A stretch of 10,306 nucleotides of DNA. Source: Pseudomonadota bacterium. Lineage in GTDB: Bacteria; Pseudomonadota; Alphaproteobacteria; Thalassobaculales; Thalassobaculaceae. The notes below the pieces were generated by a model. It was not told where the DNA came from, searched no databases, and saw only the letters and a list, made by a program, of their open reading frames with translations. This document shows positions 6,462 through 10,306 of the stretch, piece after piece. The DNA lies in NCBI GenBank assembly GCA_027623845.1, contig JAQBUJ010000062.1, positions 1-10,306 of the forward strand. The letters run 5' to 3'. A program made the translations under genes and the position numbers. Every line of letters begins with the position of its first letter. Position 1 is the first letter of the stretch.

Positions 6462-6898
6462 TGTCCTATCCGTGCCTGTTCGGCGACGATGTCCGCGTCG
6501 CCGGTTTCACCGTGCACTTCTTCGCGGATTACCCGCTCGGTGACTTCCGCGAGGTAGGTCGCAAGGGCGGCGTCGAGCTGCTCGAACTCGGACCACAGGA
6601 CATTATTAATAAAGGAGGCCGGCGCTTTTACCAAGACGGTCTGACGGCGCATTCGGCGATATCTGTAGGGCTTCAGCCCGTATCGGCGGCAAAGAGCAAG
6701 GAATAATTTCTGTGACCATGGGTCGGGTAGGCTGAACCTCATTTCGACAGCTTTCTCGCTCTCCTCCGTCTGTTTCAGACGTAGCCGGATGCGATCGGCG
6801 GCCGCGCCGGCCGCGTCTTTTTCGCCCATAGTGGCCGCGCCGGCGAAGAGCGCCTCGATCTTGCGAAGCTTGTCCCGTAGCTCTGTTTCGCTCGTCAT
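6458..6898 (-). CDS. DUF2786-like protein of unknown function
   Basis: Protein of 146 aa. The ATG at 6898 has GGAAG (6906-6910) at 7-nt spacing. The N-terminus (about 5-40, LRDKLRKIEALFAG followed by an Ala-rich helix with DRIRLRL) resembles the DUF2786 motif, a short helical domain of unknown role. Then comes a conserved-looking middle block (FSLPDPWSQKLFLALCRRYGLKPYRY, about 55-80) with many basic and aromatic residues, and a helical, acidic C-terminus. I recall similar proteins encoded directly before RecD-like helicases in alphaproteobacteria. Here its stop overlaps the recD2-like start, so the two were an operon before the IS arrived. A DNA-related role is inferred from this partner and the basic patch; no catalytic motif is visible. 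Confidence 0.72.
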   Translation of the reverse strand: MTSETELRDKLRKIEALFAGAATMGEKDAAGAAADRIRLRLKQTEESEKAVEMRFSLPDPWSQKLFLALCRRYGLKPYRYRRMRRQTVLVKAPASFINNVLWSEFEQLDAALATYLAEVTERVIREEVHGETGDADIVAEQARIGH

Positions 6899-7029
6899 AC
6901 AGTGCTTCCCGCGATCCCGTTCGTCTGGCCCGCCGTTCGAAGTTCAGCTAACGCTTCGCCGGGCGTTTAAAACGAGTTTGATCTTATCAACGCTCTCCGG
7001 GTGCATGATAGATACGTTCTGCCAGCACG

Positions 7030-7731
7030 CTAGAATCGCTTCGCCGCCCAGATCACCCGCCCGATCACGCGCACCTCCTCGGCATCGCGCTCGTAGGTCT
7101 CATAGTCCGGATTGACCGACTTAATGATGACCACCGGCGGATCCGAGTTCGGAGCATGCTCGACCCGCTTGGCGACCAGGCCCATCCCATCCCAGATCAC
7201 GAACACCCCTGGTGGTACCGGTACCCGCTTGCTGGTGTCGATCATGATCCGGTCACCACTGCCCAGCATCGGTTCCATGGAATCGCCATCGATGGTGATG
7301 ATCCGCAGATCGCCCGGCCGGGCCCGGAACTCATGACGGATCACCGGATCGGAGAAGTACCAGACATCCTTGGTCTCCTCGAGCCCATCATGCAAGGCGC
7401 CGGCGCCGGCGGCCGCCCGCACGTCAATCTCGGGAATACCAATATAGCCGTCGGGTGATCCGCCAGCCGGCATAGACCGGGGCTTCGGTTGCGGCTTTTG
7501 CCGTGGCTTGCTCTGGGGGCGAACCAGGTGGCGCAGTTCGTCCTCGTCGCATTCAAGGAAGTCCGCCAGCGCCGCCCGGTCGTCTTCACCCAGCACCCTC
7601 GGCGTGCCCCGGAAGATGAACTGGTGCAGATAGGCCGGATTGCGGCCGAGCGCCAACGAGGCGTTCTTCATATCAGTCCTGCGCACATCCAGCAGCTTCA
7701 GCACCTTGAGCCGTACAGGGTCGAGATCCAT
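7030..7731 (-). CDS. S24-family (CI/LexA-like) repressor with self-cleavage domain
   Basis: Phage-type repressor of 233 aa. The open frame extends back to 8181, but that part is antisense to the next gene. The ATG at 7731 has GGGAG (7738-7742) at 6-nt spacing; an ATG at 7779 lacks such a site. Residues 1-70 form an HTH-type DNA-binding domain, followed by a basic Lys/Pro linker (about 74-87, KPRQKPQPKP) and an S24 peptidase domain (about 96-233). The catalytic pair is visible: Ser151 in DGDSMEPML and Lys188 in LVAKRV. A likely autocleavage site is one of the Ala-Gly bonds in AAAGAGA (106-112). RecA-stimulated cleavage after DNA damage is the known behaviour of this family. It diverges from a Cro-like gene, so it probably represses that operon and its own promoter. 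Confidence 0.87.
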   Translation of the reverse strand: MDLDPVRLKVLKLLDVRRTDMKNASLALGRNPAYLHQFIFRGTPRVLGEDDRAALADFLECDEDELRHLVRPQSKPRQKPQPKPRSMPAGGSPDGYIGIPEIDVRAAAGAGALHDGLEETKDVWYFSDPVIRHEFRARPGDLRIITIDGDSMEPMLGSGDRIMIDTSKRVPVPPGVFVIWDGMGLVAKRVEHAPNSDPPVVIIKSVNPDYETYERDAEEVRVIGRVIWAAKRF

Positions 7732-7756
7732 GGCAAACTCCCGTGTTATAGGAAGT

Positions 7757-7768
7757 AGGAAATTACCT
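7757..7768. promoter_or_regulatory. Candidate operator between repressor and Cro-like gene
   Basis: AGGAAATTACCT is a 12-bp inverted repeat with one mismatched pair, in the 87-bp divergent region 7732-7818. A second TAGGAA lies 7 bp upstream, giving a short direct repeat. On the minus strand a TATAAC (7745-7750) and on the plus strand a TTGACG (7780-7785) are possible promoter elements, but neither has a well-spaced partner. This is a weak call based on position and symmetry. Confidence 0.3.
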
Positions 7769-7818
7769 TTCTTTTCCATTTGACGCAATCCACAAATCGC
7801 GCTTTTCATATACCTAAC

Positions 7819-8070
7819 ATGAAAACGCTCACCGAACAGTTCCACGCGGAGATCGAGACCTTTCTCGAACGCTCCGGTTTCAAGGCCACCGAGTTCGGTC
7901 GCCAGGCGGCCGGTGATCCCTCGCTGGTGCTGAACCTTCGGCGTGGTCGCTCGCCGACCTTGGCGACGGCGGATCGGATCCTGGCCTTCGTGCGTCGGCA
8001 CGAGTTTCTGACAGTCGGCGCTGAGAGCGTTGAGAACAGCGATGAAGGGAGTTGCGGTGATGAGCGTTGA
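7819..8070 (+). CDS. Small Cro-like putative DNA-binding protein
   Basis: Protein of 83 aa from the ATG at 7819 (MKTLTEQFHAEIETFLERSG). An in-frame TTG at 7780 would add 13 residues that look non-coding. No strong Shine-Dalgarno precedes the ATG, so a leaderless or weak start is possible. Residues about 5-58 are helical and fit a compact HTH: FLERSGFKATEFGRQAAGDPS reads as two helices and a turn, then LVLNLRRGRSPTLATADRILAFV as recognition and following helices. Small proteins of this pattern are common beside S24 repressors in alphaproteobacterial elements. The divergent layout suggests a Cro/CI-type switch. Function is inferred from fold-like pattern and position; it overlaps the next gene by 11 nt. 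Confidence 0.7.
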   Translation: MKTLTEQFHAEIETFLERSGFKATEFGRQAAGDPSLVLNLRRGRSPTLATADRILAFVRRHEFLTVGAESVENSDEGSCGDER

Positions 8071-8272
8071 GACGGTTGCCATCAAACACCTGAGACAGAC
8101 CAACCTGGCCACTCGGTGGAATCTCAGTCCCCGCACTTTGGAGCGGTGGCGGTGGTTGGGCGAGGGCCCACCGTTCATCAAGATCGGCGGCCGGGTGGTC
8201 TATCGCCAGGAGGACATCGAGGCCTATGAGGCGGGACGGCGCAAGGCGAGCACGGCGGAGGTGACGCCATGA
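8060..8272 (+). CDS. HTH_17 / excisionase-like DNA-binding protein
   Basis: Protein of 70 aa. I chose the ATG at 8060 because AAGGGAG (8045-8051) lies 8 nt before it; upstream in-frame ATGs at 8030 and 8042 have no such site. The sequence is a winged HTH of the MerR/excisionase type: TNLATRWNLSPRTLERWRWLGEGPPFIKIGGRVVYRQEDIEAYEA, covering about residues 13-58, is almost the entire domain. Such proteins act as AlpA or Xis-like architectural or regulatory factors in prophages and integrative elements. It lies between a Cro-like gene and DNA-metabolism genes, and its stop overlaps the next start as ATGA. No integrase is in the window, so excision versus transcription control is open. Confidence 0.8.
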   Translation: MSVETVAIKHLRQTNLATRWNLSPRTLERWRWLGEGPPFIKIGGRVVYRQEDIEAYEAGRRKASTAEVTP

Positions 8273-8610
8273 TTGTCATCGCCCTCATGCCGGATGCGCC
8301 GGCAATGATCACCTCGGAAGAAGATCTCTGTGCCTGGGTCAGCCAGGCCGAGCCCGGCGAGGCGATCGAGTATCACCGAGGTTTCCTGTGCATCGATCGC
8401 AGCGGCATCGACCGGTTCGGCGCCCCTGTCGAGACACCAGCGTTGAACCAGATCGCCCAGCGCGCCTACGCGCTTTCCGAAGCCGGCTTCGTGCACCTGG
8501 TCCAACGGCGCATCGAGACCGAGAGCTTCAGCTATCTCGCGATCGCCCGACCCCAACCCGAGGGCGCGGCGCCGACAGCCGCGATCCTGCTATCCGAGGA
8601 GGCCGCCTAA
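8269..8610 (+). CDS. Hypothetical 113-aa protein in phage-like operon
   Basis: Not recognised. The ATG at 8269 has GGAGG (8257-8261) at 7-nt spacing and overlaps the preceding stop as ATGA; the stop overlaps the next start as TAATG. This coupling and in-phase codon use argue it is real. The protein is soluble and mildly acidic, with no membrane segment. It has a pattern of strand-rich segments (GEAIEYHRGFLCIDRS near 30-45) and a central helix (NQIAQRAYALSEAGFVHLVQRRI, about 60-82), then a predicted strand and an Ala-rich end. The helix followed by FVHLVQRR could be a small winged-helix-like fold, but I cannot support that firmly. Its position suggests an accessory role in the nuclease and ssDNA-binding cassette. 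Confidence 0.72.
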   Translation: MIVIALMPDAPAMITSEEDLCAWVSQAEPGEAIEYHRGFLCIDRSGIDRFGAPVETPALNQIAQRAYALSEAGFVHLVQRRIETESFSYLAIARPQPEGAAPTAAILLSEEAA

Positions 8611-9392
8611 TGCCCAGCAACTCTTTTGAACGTCACGGCATCGATCACCTGTCCCCGTCGTCATTGAACCTGTGGGCGGCCGAACCGGCGCTCTGGGTGA
8701 TGGAGCGTCTGTTGGACCGCCGCTCGCCGATCAGCGCCAACGCCTCGCGCGGTCGATCGGCGGAGCATGGGATCCACCTGGGTCTTCTGGATCCGAACCT
8801 GTCTGTCGCCTACTGCACGGTGGCTGCCCGGCGGGAGTTCGATCGCGAGATGGCCTTGAGCCAGGATCCGCGCCGCGAGTCCGAGCGCGACAAGATCGCC
8901 GGCTACGTGGAACAGGGTCTTGTTGCTCTGCGCCCCTATGGCGTGCCCACGGGATACCAGGAGAAGATATCGGTCTCCCTGGAGGGTGTACCGGTCCCGG
9001 TCATCGGGTTCATCGACTGGCGCTATGACCAGCACGGCATGGTCGTCGATCTGAAGACCTCGGAACGTCTGCCGTCATCGGTCTCCGAGACCCATGGCCG
9101 CCAGGGTGCGGTCTATGCCCGAGCCCATGGCAATTACGCCATGCGCTTTGCCTATGTGAAGCCAACCCCGACCAAGAAGGACGGCCGGGCCGCCGCTGTC
9201 TACGAGATGTCGGCCGAGGACGTGACGCGACACCTGGCGGCACTCACCGAGATTGCCCTGCGTCTCGGCCGGTTCCTGGATTTGTCCAGCGACGCCGATG
9301 AACTCGCCGGTCTGCTGGTCCCCAACTACGACACTTTCTATTGGAACAACGCGACCACCCGCGCCAACGGCGCGGCGGTCTTCGGATTCTGA
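8610..9392 (+). CDS. RecB-type PD-(D/E)XK exonuclease, phage-like
   Basis: Predicted DNA exonuclease of 260 aa. The frame is open back to 8388, but that part overlaps the preceding gene. The ATG at 8610 has GAGGAGG (8596-8602) at 7-nt spacing and forms TAATG with the previous stop. Features of RecB/Cas4-like nucleases appear in order: the SPSSLNLW start motif (15-22), a GxxxH-type element around H54 (GRSAEHGIH), the metal-binding D136 (GFIDW), D147-x-K149 (VVDLKTS), and the QxxxY motif Q165-Y169 (GRQGAVYA). No Cys cluster for an iron-sulfur site is visible, unlike Cas4 or AddB. In phages such nucleases process DNA ends for recombination or replication, often with a ssDNA-binding or annealing partner, which the next gene may supply. 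The family call is strong, the pathway inferred. Confidence 0.85.
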   Translation: MPSNSFERHGIDHLSPSSLNLWAAEPALWVMERLLDRRSPISANASRGRSAEHGIHLGLLDPNLSVAYCTVAARREFDREMALSQDPRRESERDKIAGYVEQGLVALRPYGVPTGYQEKISVSLEGVPVPVIGFIDWRYDQHGMVVDLKTSERLPSSVSETHGRQGAVYARAHGNYAMRFAYVKPTPTKKDGRAAAVYEMSAEDVTRHLAALTEIALRLGRFLDLSSDADELAGLLVPNYDTFYWNNATTRANGAAVFGF

Positions 9393-9422
9393 TCAACCAC
9401 CACCGTCAAGGGAGCACGGAAC

Positions 9423-10064
9423 ATGCCACTTAATATCGGAGTAAGCGGGAGCATCATGCCTTTCGCTAAATACAACGCCAAGGCGGACAAATGGTTCGTC
9501 AGGGGTGACGACGGCGACGAGGAAATCGCCCGGCCGACCTTCCTCGCCGATCTCGCCAATATCGCCACCGGCTGGCTGCGGTTCCGCGAGGGTGAAGCGC
9601 CAGAACGGGCGATTGATCCTTCGCTTGATCGCGCGGCGCCGGGTCCCGGCGAAGGCTTCAAGCGCGGATTCGTCCTGGCCGTGTTCAGCGAGAACTTCTT
9701 CGGTGGTCTGGTCGAGTTGTCCAGTGCTTCGATCCACATGGGCAACGCGGTGCGCGAGGTCTATCAGATCTTCGAGGACCAGCGTGGCAGCCACCCGGGT
9801 CAAGTGCCGGTTATCGCCTGCACCGGGTCCGAGGCGATGAAGGACAAATACGGCACCAACTATCGCCCGAAGCTGGAACTGCTGAAGTGGGTCGATCGTC
9901 CTGCGGACCTTCCGGACGCGAGCCCGGTTGATCCGAACGATGTCTGGCAGGGCGGCGGAACCGCTCCGGCGAAGACCACGGCGATCCACGTACCGCCGCC
10001 CGCGCCGCAACACGTGCCGCCGAACCAACCCGCCGCCGATCCAATGATGACCGCGGAGTTCTGA
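9423..10064 (+). CDS. Putative phage ssDNA-binding-like protein, unconfirmed
   Basis: Protein of 213 aa. The ATG at 9423 has AAGGGAG (9408-9414) at 8-nt spacing; an ATG at 9456 with GGGAG (9447-9451) is an alternative. Residues about 12-160 form a compact, strand-rich domain, with FAKYNAKADKWFVRG at its start and a conserved-looking GFKRGFVLAVFSENFFGGLVELSS block (78-102), then GTNYRPKLELLKWVDRP. The tail (about 165-213) is disordered, rich in Pro and Ala, with HVPPPAPQHVPP, ending MTAEF. A compact domain plus flexible tail closing on an acidic residue and Phe resembles the plan of single-stranded DNA-binding proteins, and the upstream gene is a recombination-type nuclease. That is inference; I do not recognise a named family, and an annealing or structural protein remains possible. 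Confidence 0.7.
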   Translation: MPLNIGVSGSIMPFAKYNAKADKWFVRGDDGDEEIARPTFLADLANIATGWLRFREGEAPERAIDPSLDRAAPGPGEGFKRGFVLAVFSENFFGGLVELSSASIHMGNAVREVYQIFEDQRGSHPGQVPVIACTGSEAMKDKYGTNYRPKLELLKWVDRPADLPDASPVDPNDVWQGGGTAPAKTTAIHVPPPAPQHVPPNQPAADPMMTAEF

Positions 10065-10078
10065 GGACGCTGTCCATT

Positions 10079-10103
10079 GGCCCTGTCTCCTCGAGGCGGG
10101 GCC
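10079..10103 (+). other. Stable hairpin between two operon genes
   Basis: GGCCCTGTCTC (10079-10089) can pair with GAGGCGGGGCC (10093-10103) as an 11-bp stem with two G-T wobbles and a 3-base loop. It lies 15 bases after one stop and 28 bases before the next ATG. No T-run follows, so it is not a classical terminator. It could act as an mRNA processing or attenuation element, or have no function. Confidence 0.4.
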
Positions 10104-10131
10104 CTTGGAGAGCGCCTTCGAGGATTGAGTG

Positions 10132-10306
10132 ATGGACGGACCCAGCAACGTGCGACCGATGATCGAACCCCATGCCGACCAGATGCTTCGCCACCTGGAG
10201 CATCTGTTCGCCGGCGATCTCGACGGCTGCCATGAGGGCAAGGTTGAACTGGCCTGGACCGACGGCAACGACGGCAAGCTGCGCCATGCCGCCATCTTCG
10301 GCACCG
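10132..10306 (+). CDS. Start of an unidentified gene running off the window
   Basis: The first 58 codons of an open frame, beginning MDGPSNVRPMIEPHADQMLRH. The ATG has GAGGA (10120-10124) at 7-nt spacing, and the frame stays open to the end of the window. The visible part has an N-terminal amphipathic helix (HADQMLRHLEHLFAG) and then GKVELAWTDGNDGKLRHAAIFGT, a strand-turn-strand pattern. I do not recognise the family. As the next gene of the cassette it might encode a replication protein such as a primase or helicase, but nothing here proves it. Confidence 0.7.
   Translation, partial: MDGPSNVRPMIEPHADQMLRHLEHLFAGDLDGCHEGKVELAWTDGNDGKLRHAAIFGT

Noticed and set aside
6928..6974. Hairpin-like repeats (GCCCG/CGGGC, CGAAG/CTTCG, CGTTT/AAACG) between the repressor and the DUF2786-like gene
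   Set aside because: The stems are short, unevenly spaced and lack a T-run. They are not convincing as a terminator or attachment site.
7732..8181. A 150-residue N-terminal extension of the S24 repressor
   Set aside because: It lies antisense to the Cro-like and HTH_17 genes. The ATG at 7731 has a good Shine-Dalgarno and begins the HTH domain.
8388..8609. A 74-residue N-terminal extension of the PD-(D/E)XK nuclease
   Set aside because: It overlaps the 113-aa gene in another frame and is Arg/Pro/Ser-rich with no motif. The ATG at 8610 has a perfect ribosome binding site.
9393..10304. A 303-aa minus-strand open frame
   Set aside because: It is a shadow of the putative ssDNA-binding gene and the next gene in GC-rich DNA, with no ribosome binding site or recognisable motif.

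Overview
The window looks like a chromosome segment of an alphaproteobacterium, possibly a marine Rhodospirillales-type lineage. The evidence is an alphaproteobacterial-type Zur operator, a Porin_4-like porin, and phage or island genes of a kind familiar from that class. The genus cannot be read from the sequence. No rRNA, tRNA or CRISPR array is visible.

Left part (1-4628), zinc homeostasis. An outer-membrane porin gene (minus strand) diverges from a four-gene operon (plus strand). The operon encodes a His-rich DUF2796 periplasmic protein (ZrgA type), an ABC ATPase, an FtsX/MacB-type permease and a DUF3299 exported protein. This set matches the zinc-regulated Zrg uptake system known from Vibrio. 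The divergent promoter region holds two palindromes resembling the alphaproteobacterial Zur box, one over each gene's promoter side. The porin's box lies on a recognisable -10 element. The likely picture is a co-regulated outer-membrane to inner-membrane zinc import route, shut off by Zur when zinc is plentiful.

Middle (4825-6337), an IS3-family insertion sequence of about 1.5 kb with 25-bp imperfect terminal inverted repeats. Its orfB has an in-frame TAA 67 codons before the natural end, so this copy is probably dead. The IS marks an abrupt change of content. On its right it cuts a RecD2-like helicase gene after about 41 codons, and the rest of that gene is not on its left side.

Right part (6338-10306), a prophage- or integrative-element-like control and DNA-metabolism module. 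Leftward genes are an S24 (CI/LexA-like) repressor, a DUF2786-like protein and the truncated recD2-like gene. Rightward genes form a tightly packed operon: a small Cro-like protein, an HTH_17/excisionase-like protein, a 113-aa unknown, a RecB-type PD-(D/E)XK exonuclease, a 213-aa protein that may bind single-stranded DNA, and the start of a further gene running off the window. The repressor and the Cro-like gene diverge from an 87-bp region, as in a lysogeny switch. The nuclease plus putative ssDNA-binding pair suggests a phage-type recombination or replication cassette.
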